Shown: positions 28,501-35,351 of the stretch, piece after piece
How positions within the stretch are numbered: the first letter of the stretch is position 1
Layout: each line of letters starts with the position of its first letter
Source of the DNA: an uncultured Bacteroides sp.
Lineage (GTDB): Bacteria; Bacteroidota; Bacteroidia; Bacteroidales; Bacteroidaceae
Assembly: GCF_905207245.1 (NCBI RefSeq)
Contig: NZ_CAJLKP010000001.1
Span: forward strand, 1-64,000
DNA: 64,000 nucleotides
Direction: 5' to 3'
Program-made: the position numbers and the translations under genes
Notes under the pieces: model-generated
Seen by the model: only the letters and a program-made list of their open reading frames with translations
Databases searched by the model: none
What the model was told of the DNA's origin: nothing

Positions 28501-30048
28501 GTAGACGGGCGTCATTACCCTGTGCGCTACAAGGTATTGAACGCCAACTCCCTCCGCATCGACACGCAGGACACGGCACGCATCAAACTCACCGTCATTC
28601 CCGGTCCCAATCCGGAAGACGGCTGGTGGTATAAGTTCGGCCAGCATGCCGCCCGCTTTGCCATGAGTGTGCGCAATTTCAGCTTTACTTATAAGAATAC
28701 GTATGCCATGACCCTCCCCGGCTTCCGTCCCGAAGTGGGTGACATGTTCGGGCAGAAGAAGCACGGAGGTTTCCTTGCCCCTGGAATGGACTTTGCCTTC
28801 GGCTTCACCGGTGATGGCTACATCGACCGTGCCCTGCAAAATGATTGGCTCATCTGCAATGACTCCGTCGTCAGTCCCGCCAGCAGCAATGCCCTCGAAG
28901 ACCTGCAATTGCGCATCTCCCTCGAACCGATACGCGACCTCAAGATAGACCTCACAGCTAATCGTACCCGCAACCGTAGTCGCGAAATGCAGTATATGTT
29001 CGAGGGGATGCCAGACACCCGTAGCGGTAATTTCTCCATGAGTATCATCTCAATAGGCAGTGCCTTTGAGCGCCCCAGTGCAAGTGACGGTTACCACTCC
29101 GGCACCTTCGAGCGTTTCCGCAACAACCTCGAAGTCATCCGCAACCGTGTGGAAGCCCGCTACATCGGCAGCCAAAATCCGCAAGGCAGCACTCTTGCCG
29201 GAAAGCCCTTCGACCCGGCAAACGGAACCATCAGCAAGCATTCACCCGATGTCATGATACCGGCCTTCCTCTCCGCTTACACCGGCAGGGGCGCCCGTAA
29301 CTCCGCCCTCGACTTCTTCCCCAGCCTGTTCTCCATGATGCCAAACTGGCGCGTCACCTATACCGGGCTCACCAAGATAGCTTGGTTCAAGAAGAACTTC
29401 CGCAGTGTCAATCTGAACCATGCCTACCGCAGTACCTACAGCGTGGGCAGCTACAACACCTTCCAAAGTTTCATGAGCTATATGGGCGACATCGGCTTTG
29501 TGGAAGATGTGCAAACGGGAAATCCTATTCCTTCATCGCGTTTCGATATAAGCATGGTATCCATCAACGAGCAATTCTCACCGCTCATCGGTATGGATGC
29601 CACCCTCAAAAACGGGCTCACCGCCAAAGTGGAATATAAAACCAGCCGCATCCTCAACCTCAGTATGAGCGCCTGCCAACTGGTGGAAACCGCCTCCCGT
29701 GACTTTGTTATCGGACTGGGATATAAAATTATAAACTTCAACCTCTTCAGCCGCCGCAATGTGAAAGACAGTAAAAACCGTATCAATCATGACCTTGCCC
29801 TCCGTGCCGACATCTCATTCCGCAACCAGTCCGCCCTCTGCCGAGACATCCAGCAAGGCTTTGCACAAGCCACCAATGGCAACAAAGCCCTGAAAATTTC
29901 TTGTTCGGCAGACTACACCCTGAGCCGTCTGCTGACACTACGCCTTTACTACGACCGCCAGCAAAACACTCCGCTAATATCCGCCAGTTCCTATCCGGTG
30001 GTCAGTGCCGACTTCGGTTTCAGTATGAAATTCTCACTAACACGGTAA
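22534..30048 (+). CDS. sprA: SprA/Sov, giant outer-membrane translocon of the type IX secretion system
   Basis: The 2504-residue product begins with a signal peptide (HIIWLLLLWLTPGSFVVMGQ) and shows SprA landmarks throughout: KLFGPGGVQIRTQGNAELSF, an early VNLNMNYNTDATFDFD block, EFAHLVPGHAKG, and a C-terminal half of repeating beta strands ending FGFSMKFSLTR. In Flavobacterium and Porphyromonas, SprA forms a 36-strand outer-membrane barrel through which CTD-tagged proteins pass. No other T9SS gene (porV, gldK-N, sprE, sprT) lies nearby. An AT-rich Ser/Thr-rich insertion of about 28 residues lies near residues 1004-1032 (25545-25628). The gene is GC-rich. Identity is firm; a working T9SS in this organism is not shown. 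Confidence 0.93.
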   Translation: MKSSYIRHIIWLLLLWLTPGSFVVMGQNAQQSTNINNTQEATTAQDTIPPRYSVRKTVPSTLKDLSPRPADLQSPVNLRTEAEYDAKTDKYLLRTKLGNKEIGVPMLLTPEEYLDWTLKQSMQAYYRQKNGEQIGKGKEAFDSMDMKFNLGPAEKLFGPGGVQIRTQGNAELSFGMNYKNVKNPSLPESQRKTLGFDFDEKININVNGKVGDKVNLNMNYNTDATFDFDTKQLKLKYEGKEDEIIKLIEAGNVNMSTNNSLIRGASALFGIRTDLQFGKLKLQAVISQQESEAKTVTSRGGAQTTTFDFSADNYEENRHFFLAHYFRDAYDKNLAQLPNILSGVTINRIEVWVTNKRNNYDNPRNIVALTDLGEAFHIGNTTAWHGTGNPSNPISNVNVPANSANNLYAEMISQYAAARDISQVSNTMNSIPGVEGGMDYEKIESARLLTSSEYTLNSKLGYLSLKQTLQPDEVLAVAFEFTLGGRSYQVGEFSSDIKETGQSLFVKLLKNTANSPDAACWDLMMKNVYSLNAYSVQKEKFQLNITYQSDTTGVYLRYIPEGKIARMPLLRVMNLDRLNSRNQTGADGFFDFVEGYTVTASDGRIYFPVVEPFGSHLRKAIGNDALADKYVFQELYDSTRTVARQTAEKNKYRLTGEYRASNANEIRLGAMNVPQGSVRVTAGGMTLMENSDYTVDYTLGVVTILNQGIIDAGTAISVNLESNTLYSMQRKTMMGLNFTYDFSQNFSFGGSIMHLSEKPLTSKVAMGDEPLSNTLWGLNASWKKESQWLTNMLDKLPFVTATAPSSINLGVEFAHLVPGHAKGLQQNASYIDDFESTQSGIDLRQPSYWMLASTPYSPSASALFPEASLSNNIAYGKNRALLAWYHIDGLFTRRNSSLTPTHIKNDLNQLSNHYVREVYEQELFPNKETPYQESAAMNVLNLAYYPQERGPYNLDTNLNADGTLRNPEKRWGGMMRKLDTSDFEAANIEYVTFWLLDPFIYEDTDNKEFKASTVTSDSAPSVTSKAALSASRGGYLYLNLGEVSEDILKDGKKFFENGLPTDGDVTKTEETVWGRVPRDRSVVYAFDNAAGARRRQDVGLNGLSTDDERTFPTYQKYLSQVQGLVDTETYQKFYNDPSGDNYHYFRGSDYDREERSILERYKYYNNTEGNSTASEDSPERYDISSKTVPDVEDINQDNTLNETEKYFQYKIHLAPADLKVGQNYITDKRTVSVRLRNGQTEEVSWYQFKVPVRSGEAVGSIKDFKSIRFMRMFLTGFEKPVVLRFATLELIRGEWRTYTDALNNTQQGASTTSSATLEVSAVNIEENGDRTPVNYIMPPGISRVIDPGQPQLRQQNEQAMSLKLEKLAPGDARAVYKNTGMDMRQYRRLQMFAHAEALPDLTTDPQDGELSVFIRLGSDYRGNYYEYEIPLTLTPHGEYNGSTTAGCLAVWPKANNLDIDLSLLTNVKKNRNRLKNTPNSGVTYAKVYSEYDPDKPANKISVIGNPSLAEVKTLMIGVRNNARTVKSAEIWVNELRLTEFNEDGGWAAQGNLNVQLSDIGSINLAGHVETAGFGGLEQSVSERRLDDYYQYSFTTTFDLGRFFPKKARLTAPIYFSYSKEATTPKYNPLDKDMLLDDALDAFTTDWERDSLMNIAREITTYRNFSLSNARLGIISKNPMPYDPGNFTISYSRSLRHNQGSTTAYENETDWRAAMSYNYAPVYRPWEPFKKMESKSPWMRFIKELNLNWLPQSIAFNTDMTRHYYELQLRDLEALTSGISVDNGNTGIESIPISIAKEFLWNRDFALRWDLTKNLRLNFTSATHAEIQEPYGVVNKDLYPDEYTAWKDTVRRSLLSLGRPIDFQQTFNATYKLPFDKFPITDWISADFRFASSYNWDRGVSLSDGIEMGNTVSNQRSIDVNSRFNLEAFYNKIPYLKKVNRRFSASYRKPTPTKEQKPRRFDKEIQLRADTTLTVNHGMNSRRPKVSALTVDGRHYPVRYKVLNANSLRIDTQDTARIKLTVIPGPNPEDGWWYKFGQHAARFAMSVRNFSFTYKNTYAMTLPGFRPEVGDMFGQKKHGGFLAPGMDFAFGFTGDGYIDRALQNDWLICNDSVVSPASSNALEDLQLRISLEPIRDLKIDLTANRTRNRSREMQYMFEGMPDTRSGNFSMSIISIGSAFERPSASDGYHSGTFERFRNNLEVIRNRVEARYIGSQNPQGSTLAGKPFDPANGTISKHSPDVMIPAFLSAYTGRGARNSALDFFPSLFSMMPNWRVTYTGLTKIAWFKKNFRSVNLNHAYRSTYSVGSYNTFQSFMSYMGDIGFVEDVQTGNPIPSSRFDISMVSINEQFSPLIGMDATLKNGLTAKVEYKTSRILNLSMSACQLVETASRDFVIGLGYKIINFNLFSRRNVKDSKNRINHDLALRADISFRNQSALCRDIQQGFAQATNGNKALKISCSADYTLSRLLTLRLYYDRQQNTPLISASSYPVVSADFGFSMKFSLTR

Positions 30049-30088
30049 ATAAAATCGACTACCCGGGAATAAGTTCGGGGGAAAGCCC

Positions 30089-30096
30089 TATCTTTG
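30089..30096 (+). promoter_or_regulatory. Promoter -7 box for the gene at 30118
   Basis: TATCTTTG matches TAnnTTTG about 22 bp before the ATG, giving a short leader. No clear TTTG -33 box is present. Confidence 0.5.
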
Positions 30097-30117
30097 TCCT
30101 AATAAACAACAAGCATT

Positions 30118-31119
30118 ATGAAACAAGTAAGAATTTACATGAAGCGTTGGTTAGGAGCTAACGAGCGCGCCAAACAAGTATCGACAGACTCCTGGTATCT
30201 GGACTTCGCCGACCAACTACTTTCCTTAATTGACCAATCTCCTTTATACAGTAAAAAGTCTGAAGATGAGAAAGTGGATGCAGCCATCTCGTTAACTCTC
30301 TATATGCATGATGCCATCGCCCAATCCGGCGGTTGGAAAGAGTTCTCGAATGCATACTACAAATTATACAAATCCTATCTGCCTTTCTATAAATTGTCAG
30401 ATTCGTATGTCCCCGATGAAATCAATGTGGAAGACATCTCATTTGTCCTATGGACTCTCCTCTCCCAATATGCTATTTTTGCGGAAGATACAGTGATTTT
30501 CCACAATCCTCATGACCCTGATTTATTGGATCTCAGCCAAAAGATATATGATGTAATGGATGCCTCTTTCGAGGAAGCTCTCATAAGTGATGAGCCATCT
30601 ATTCCGATTTGGGTAATGGGGCTGGATTTACTGGAAATGGATATGGTGCCGCTTCCTGAGATAAAGCCCGGCACGCCCCTCACAAAGGATGTGGAGAATT
30701 GCCTGGCATATAGTAAAGGAGAACCATTACTTTATTTCGCCACTTATAATGAGCTACGCAAGTTCTTTGTAGAAGAACTGAAATGGGCTAACAGAAATGA
30801 GAACCTGTTACCCAACTTAAGAGATGATAAGAATTTTGTGATTTACGCCAATGCTAAAGGTATGCTGATAGCCCCGAATGCTTCTTATTGTTTCTGCGAT
30901 CCTAATAATCCAACTTACGATGCAGCAAAAGCCGCAACCCAAGGATATAAATTATTCACTTATCCAAGCGCCTGTCCTTTTGATGCCCTGAAATATGGTA
31001 TGGCAAAAGGATTATTCCCCGACCTGCAACTCCCCTTCCCCGGTGGAAAAGAAGTGTTACATGACTATTGGGACTTTATTGCACGATACTTCCTGTGTGA
31101 ATATTACGAAGGAGAGTGA
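30118..31119 (+). CDS. Conserved-looking hypothetical protein, soluble, 333 residues
   Basis: I do not recognise this protein with confidence; a Bacteroidales DUF (DUF3843-like) is possible. It has no signal peptide or membrane helix, is acidic overall, and begins with a basic stretch (MKQVRIYMKRWLGANERAK). Landmarks are SPLYSKKSEDEKVDAAISLTLYMHDAI (cut here), NVEDISFVLWTLLSQYAIF, FYDVMDAS-like helices, and a C-terminal part with YANAKGMLIAPNASYCF and CPFDALKYGMAKGLFPDLQLPFPGG. The pattern of short helices with conserved aromatic residues suggests a globular cytoplasmic protein. It has its own promoter (30089-30096) and ends in a hairpin shared with the sigma-factor gene on the other strand. 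Confidence 0.7.
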   Translation: MKQVRIYMKRWLGANERAKQVSTDSWYLDFADQLLSLIDQSPLYSKKSEDEKVDAAISLTLYMHDAIAQSGGWKEFSNAYYKLYKSYLPFYKLSDSYVPDEINVEDISFVLWTLLSQYAIFAEDTVIFHNPHDPDLLDLSQKIYDVMDASFEEALISDEPSIPIWVMGLDLLEMDMVPLPEIKPGTPLTKDVENCLAYSKGEPLLYFATYNELRKFFVEELKWANRNENLLPNLRDDKNFVIYANAKGMLIAPNASYCFCDPNNPTYDAAKAATQGYKLFTYPSACPFDALKYGMAKGLFPDLQLPFPGGKEVLHDYWDFIARYFLCEYYEGE

Positions 31120-31120
31120 G

Positions 31121-31185
31121 GATAATTATTAGTGATTAGTACTTACAGTATATCTGTACATTACTAATCACTAATACGAATTATC
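31121..31185. terminator. Two-way hairpin between 30118-31119 and the sigma-factor gene
   Basis: Perfect 14-bp arms 31128-31141 and 31162-31175 are extended outward by GATAATT/AATTATC (31121-31127 and 31179-31185). The arms contain GTGATTAGT, a unit seen in other intergenic gaps of this window. It separates two convergent genes. Confidence 0.65.
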
Positions 31186-31195
31186 AACTACTACC

Positions 31196-31750
31196 TTATA
31201 ACCATAATACCAATGGAAGATAATCTTTCAACTTCACCCTCAATATCCTCAAAGACTGAGAAATCCGATAAGCTACGGTTTTGAATGAAACTCCTGTCTT
31301 TTCCGCTATCTCATTATAAGTAAGATTTTCAAATCGATTCAATTCAAAAGCTTTCCGATAGTCTGCAGGTAACTCACTTATAGCTTTAGAAATTAAATTG
31401 ATAATTTCACCTTCTATATAGAATTCGGGATCTTCAAACATTTCCTTATACTTATCATATAATCTTTCATGTACACGTTGTTGCATTTGCAAATGAGCTA
31501 TTCTATTTAAGCACTTGTTTTTAACAGCAGAAAATAGCAGAGATTTTAAGGATAATTCAGGTATAAGAACATGGTGATTTTCCCATAGCCAAAGCATGAC
31601 ATCCTGAATAATCTCCTCACAATCCGATCTATCCACATACTGAGAAGCAAATGCAAATAGCCCCCTATAGTATTGCGTATATATAATGTCAAAAGCTTGT
31701 GTATCTCCCGCTTTCAACTTTTCTAAAATTTCTCTATCTTCGTTTATCAC
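31196..31750 (-). CDS. ECF-type RNA polymerase sigma factor
   Basis: The 184-residue product has sigma region 2 (residues ~20-90: AFDIIYTQYYRGLFAFASQYV, EEIIQDVMLWLW) and region 4 (~125-178: ISELPADYRKAFELNRFENLTYNEIAEKTGVSFKTVAYRISQSLR, cut here), with no region 1.1 or 3, as in the Bacteroidetes ECF factors that drive SusC/SusD operons. It lies at the far downstream end of a minus-strand locus whose first gene is a FecR anti-sigma, about 16 kb away; normally the two genes are neighbours. It has its own candidate promoter, so it need not depend on read-through. Control of the locus by this factor is inferred from strand, position and the STN domain of the SusC. Confidence 0.9.
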   Translation of the reverse strand: MINEDREILEKLKAGDTQAFDIIYTQYYRGLFAFASQYVDRSDCEEIIQDVMLWLWENHHVLIPELSLKSLLFSAVKNKCLNRIAHLQMQQRVHERLYDKYKEMFEDPEFYIEGEIINLISKAISELPADYRKAFELNRFENLTYNEIAEKTGVSFKTVAYRISQSLRILRVKLKDYLPLVLWL

Positions 31751-31772
31751 TAGTGTTTTCCTTCGTATAGAA

Positions 31773-31801
31773 CAAATTTAAGCAATTATATTATGGGCAA
31801 A
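31773..31801 (-). promoter_or_regulatory. Candidate promoter for the ECF sigma gene
   Basis: On the minus strand, TTTG (31798-31801) and TAAATTTG (31773-31780) are separated by 17 bp, two short of the usual spacing. It lies about 22 nt upstream of the ATG at 31750 and would give housekeeping transcription independent of the upstream locus. Confidence 0.45.
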
Positions 31802-31830
31802 TAAAAAAACAACGTAATTAACACAATTAT

Positions 31831-33171
31831 TTACTCCATCAATGACGGTAGTGCAGTAGAGACAAAAGGTATGTATGTAATCAATAACTGCACAATCAAC
31901 ATTACAATCAGAAAACGAAAAACATAAGGAAGCATCTCGTTGATACTAGTTTTACCTACTCCACTGGCTACAAAAAGAGTACTACCGACGGGAGGAGTCA
32001 CAAGACCTATAATCATATTGGAGACAACAAGTACTCCAAAATGTACAGCAGATAATCCTGTAGCCATTCCAATAGCCTCACTTACAGGTAGCAACACAGG
32101 AACTACAATTAATAATCCTGGGGCTACATCAATAAACATACTGATAAAAAATAAAGCAATATTCAATAAAGCAAGAATAATAATCTTTTTCCAGAAAAAA
32201 TAAGTTTCAGGTGATAAATCAGCACTGAAGAAACCAATAATACTATCACTTGAAGATATTAAAGCATTAGATATTATTACGGGAATTTGTCCTATACTCA
32301 ATGTCCATGCAAATAGACTCGCACACGCCAATAAAAAGCTAAGAGCAGCCGTAGTTTTTGCAGCAGAAACAAACAAACTTGGAAGGTTCTTAAATGTTAT
32401 TTGTCGATAGACAATCATACTCACAAGCAAAGCATACAAAACTGCTACAGCCGATGCTTCCGTAGCAGTAAAGAGACCGCCCATAATTCCTCCAAAGATA
32501 ATAAGCATCAATAAAATCACCCATATAGACTTAGCAATACATCTCATTCGTTCCTTCAAACAGGTTTTCTCTTCAACTACCACATTAAATTTCTTCGCAT
32601 ACCTGCTGGTTATAGTCATTAGTCCAATTCCAATCAATATTCCAGGCATAATTCCACCCACAAAAAGTTTTTCTATAGAAACATTAGCAATGGTTCCATA
32701 CAAAAGAAGAGCAATGCTAGGTGGTATTAAAGCCCCTGTTGTTCCTGCACAAGCCGATAATGCAGAAGAAAACGGACGCGGATATCCATTACGTTCTAAT
32801 GCAGGTATCATCATTCCTCCAATTGCAGCACAAGTTGCGGCAGAAGCACCGGAAACTGCACCAAACAACTGAGATGCCACAATAGTTACAAAGGGCAGAC
32901 CACTTTTTTTATGCCCTAAAAATGATTTTACAAATGAAATCAGACGCATTGATAATCCACCTTGGCTCATAATTTCACCTGCAAGGATAAAAAAAGGAAC
33001 CGCCAAAAATGAATAGAAATTAGATAATGAACGAGTCGTTTCCAAAGCTACCATTATAGGATTAATATCCGCATAAAGCAAAGCAGCCAATGAAGACAAT
33101 AACATGCAGAATGCTATCGGTACGTTTAGTAGTAGCAAAACAAGAAAAGTTATTAATAATACAGCTGTCAT
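31831..33171 (-). CDS. dctM: TRAP transporter large membrane subunit (DctM type)
   Basis: The 446-residue protein has about 12 hydrophobic helices and DctM landmarks: LNVPIAFCMLLSSLAALL, VPFFILAGEIMSQGG, a glycine-rich SGASAATCAAIGGMMIPAL loop, and DVAPGLLIVVPVLLP. It is the Na+-coupled transport subunit of a tripartite ATP-independent periplasmic transporter. Its ATG overlaps the dctQ stop (ATGA at 33168-33171, minus strand), showing coupling. TRAP systems usually carry carboxylate compounds with sodium. They are uncommon within SusC/SusD loci. It is the last transport gene before the sigma factor. Confidence 0.93.
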   Translation of the reverse strand: MTAVLLITFLVLLLLNVPIAFCMLLSSLAALLYADINPIMVALETTRSLSNFYSFLAVPFFILAGEIMSQGGLSMRLISFVKSFLGHKKSGLPFVTIVASQLFGAVSGASAATCAAIGGMMIPALERNGYPRPFSSALSACAGTTGALIPPSIALLLYGTIANVSIEKLFVGGIMPGILIGIGLMTITSRYAKKFNVVVEEKTCLKERMRCIAKSIWVILLMLIIFGGIMGGLFTATEASAVAVLYALLVSMIVYRQITFKNLPSLFVSAAKTTAALSFLLACASLFAWTLSIGQIPVIISNALISSSDSIIGFFSADLSPETYFFWKKIIILALLNIALFFISMFIDVAPGLLIVVPVLLPVSEAIGMATGLSAVHFGVLVVSNMIIGLVTPPVGSTLFVASGVGKTSINEMLPYVFRFLIVMLIVQLLITYIPFVSTALPSLME

Positions 33172-33626
33172 AAATTTGAAGTTTTTAAACTGGATATTAT
33201 ATCAGTAATACAATAAATCAACATGAATACACATCCCACCGGACAAGCCCCATATATCCAGGCACGGCTGAATTCCATGGCAGGCATAACCCAATCCACA
33301 ATACCCTCGGTCACTTCTATACTCCAGAAAAACAAGACACAAATACCAATCAAAGTAATACTCTTATTAATAGTTGTGAATATCTTTTTCCTTTGTCCTT
33401 TAGCAACTTGTTCTATATAGTTAAAAGAATAATGCAAATGCTCACGTATAGCAACAGCTGCTCCTAGAAAAGTAAGCCACAACATCAATGACTGTGTCAA
33501 CTCATCTGCCCAATAAATCGAGAAATTAAGACCAAAACGACATATTACATTAATCGCCATAGTAAATGACATCACTCCCAAAATAATAAATAAGAGGTAA
33601 TCTAAAACGATATTAATATATTTCAT
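33168..33626 (-). CDS. dctQ: TRAP transporter small membrane subunit (DctQ type)
   Basis: The 152-residue product has four hydrophobic helices (residues ~8-28, ~44-60, ~85-105, ~122-143) and the DctQ landmarks WADELTQSLMLWLTFLGAAVA and HLHYSF near the middle. It partners DctM and receives the substrate-loaded DctP. The gene starts 2 bp downstream of the dctP stop and overlaps dctM by ATGA, so all three are co-translated units. Confidence 0.9.
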   Translation of the reverse strand: MKYINIVLDYLLFIILGVMSFTMAINVICRFGLNFSIYWADELTQSLMLWLTFLGAAVAIREHLHYSFNYIEQVAKGQRKKIFTTINKSITLIGICVLFFWSIEVTEGIVDWVMPAMEFSRAWIYGACPVGCVFMLIYCITDIISSLKTSNL

Positions 33627-33628
33627 AA

Positions 33629-34696
33629 TTATTTATTTTCAAAAGATTCGTTACGCATATTCATTATATCCAAAAGTAATTCTTCCGATTCCACCGGATA
33701 CCTATCACTGAATCGCTCAATAACCTTATTGGCTTCAGTAATAAAAGGAGTCTTATCTTTAATCTCATTGATCATAACCCCATGTTTTTGCATTTCACAT
33801 AGCGATTCCTCGGTAGTATGCCTCCAAATATCATCGAACTTTTGCTGAGAGATAGCAATGACCTCAGTTATTCTTTTTTGATACTTAGGCTCCAAAGATG
33901 CAAACCACTTGGCATTAGCTATCAAAATGTGCTGATTGGCAAAATGCTCGGTTAAAGTAAACTGATTACAACCAGCCTCATAGTACTTATAAGCCATAAA
34001 GATCCTGGCACTATTCTCCGCTCCATCCACAACCCCAGTTTTCATTGATTGAAAAAGTTCCGAAAAAGGAATCGGGGTAGCAGTAGCTCCAATAGCATTA
34101 ATAGAATTTATCATAACAGGACTCTCCATAACTCGTATCTTAAGCCCATGAAAATCATGAGGACTCTTTACTTCTATACTATCAACCGGATATTTATAAA
34201 ACAGATTACGGAATCCTGTACTATAAAAGCCCAGACCCTGTAAATTGAATCTAGCCAAACGTTGAAGAAACTTTCTCCCTATTTCACCATTTAGTACTTT
34301 TGCATGTTGTTCCTCCGTAACAAACAAATAAGGTAAATCCAAAATACTATATGCAGGATCAATCGTAGTTAGAATTGATGAATTAACCTGAACCATTTCG
34401 AGTACATCAAAATAGCAACTCTCCAACAATTGTCGTTCAGAGCCCACAGTTCCCTGATCATAAAACACAACCTTTATTTCCCCGGCTTTGATTTCCCCAT
34501 CAGGTGAAGCTTTCTCCAATTCATTACGAAAAAGATTGGAAATTTCCCATATCCTACTATCTGGCTTTAATTCATTGGAAAGACGGAACACCAGTTTGGG
34601 AGTATTTTCCACAGGTTCACTTACCTGATTCGAAGTGCATCCAGACAGTAATAGCAAAGGGAGTACGAATAAATATAATCGACTATTCAACTTCAT
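33629..34696 (-). CDS. dctP: TRAP transporter substrate-binding lipoprotein (DctP type)
   Basis: The 355-residue protein has a lipoprotein signal (LYLFVLPLLLLSGC, Cys20), unusual because most DctP proteins are free in the periplasm; membrane anchoring is more usual for Gram-positive relatives. Family landmarks include GTVGSERQLLES, ILDLPYLF, GLKIRVMESPV with Arg188, and GVVDGAENSARI. In characterised TRAP binding proteins the Arg of the KIRV motif contacts a carboxylate of the ligand, so an acidic ligand such as a sugar acid is expected; the exact ligand is unknown. It lies between dhaL and dctQ with very short spacers. Confidence 0.92.
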   Translation of the reverse strand: MKLNSRLYLFVLPLLLLSGCTSNQVSEPVENTPKLVFRLSNELKPDSRIWEISNLFRNELEKASPDGEIKAGEIKVVFYDQGTVGSERQLLESCYFDVLEMVQVNSSILTTIDPAYSILDLPYLFVTEEQHAKVLNGEIGRKFLQRLARFNLQGLGFYSTGFRNLFYKYPVDSIEVKSPHDFHGLKIRVMESPVMINSINAIGATATPIPFSELFQSMKTGVVDGAENSARIFMAYKYYEAGCNQFTLTEHFANQHILIANAKWFASLEPKYQKRITEVIAISQQKFDDIWRHTTEESLCEMQKHGVMINEIKDKTPFITEANKVIERFSDRYPVESEELLLDIMNMRNESFENK

Positions 34697-34702
34697 AAAA
34701 TA

Positions 34703-35341
34703 TCATTTTAAAACAGATGCTACAGATTCAAACATAGCCTTTAGGATTATATAACAAGAGGTAGCTCCCGCATCCAGCACTCCTAAGGAACGCTCGCCCA
34801 GCCTGGCAGCTCGCCCTATCCGAGCAATCATATCCCTTGTTGACTCTTTACCCGTTTCTGCAGCAACTGTAGCAACTTTCAATGCTTTCCTAAATTCTTT
34901 TGAAATATCCCACTCTCTTTTGAAAGCAACCGTAGCCGGTTCCATGGTATCTATCAATGTCTTATCCCCTATTTTAGCTCCGCCAATATCTTTAACACCT
35001 TCAAGAGCACTCTCTAACATTTGAGAGAAAGAGTCAGCATTTATTTCCGATACATCTTTGACAGCAAAAGCACACTTGCGAAAGAAAGTACCATAAATAG
35101 GTCCCATTGAACCACCGACTTCCAACAAAAGAGTATCTCCCAATATTTTCATTGCTGTTGTAAAGGACTGACTGGCTGATATACGTTCACCAGCCATAGT
35201 GAATCCCTTATTCATATTTATTCCATGATCACCATCACCTATTTGTCCATCAATATCGCTCAGGTATGCCTTGTTAAGTTGGATAGCAGTAATAATATCC
35301 ATTACGATACCTGCATTATGATCATTATAAAAATATTCCAT
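34703..35341 (-). CDS. dhaL: Dihydroxyacetone kinase L subunit (nucleotide-binding)
   Basis: The 212-residue DhaL has the Mg/ADP-binding motif DGQIGDGDHGINMNKG (Asp36, Asp38 and His39) near the N-terminus, GGSMGPIYGTFF in the middle, and a GAGATSCYII-like C-terminal loop (LDAGATSCYIILKA). It would phosphorylate a keto-sugar bound to DhaK. In E. coli this subunit keeps ADP and needs the PTS protein DhaM, but no dhaM is seen here; ATP-using DhaK-DhaL pairs are known elsewhere. It starts 10 bp after dhaK and precedes dctP by 6 bp. Confidence 0.92.
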   Translation of the reverse strand: MEYFYNDHNAGIVMDIITAIQLNKAYLSDIDGQIGDGDHGINMNKGFTMAGERISASQSFTTAMKILGDTLLLEVGGSMGPIYGTFFRKCAFAVKDVSEINADSFSQMLESALEGVKDIGGAKIGDKTLIDTMEPATVAFKREWDISKEFRKALKVATVAAETGKESTRDMIARIGRAARLGERSLGVLDAGATSCYIILKAMFESVASVLK

Positions 35342-35351
35342 ATCTTATTAT

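Noticed and set aside
30049..30117. Frame continuation after the sprA stop suggesting a longer gene
   Set aside because: sprA ends at 30048 with the expected barrel C-terminus; the gap carries a clear promoter for the next gene.
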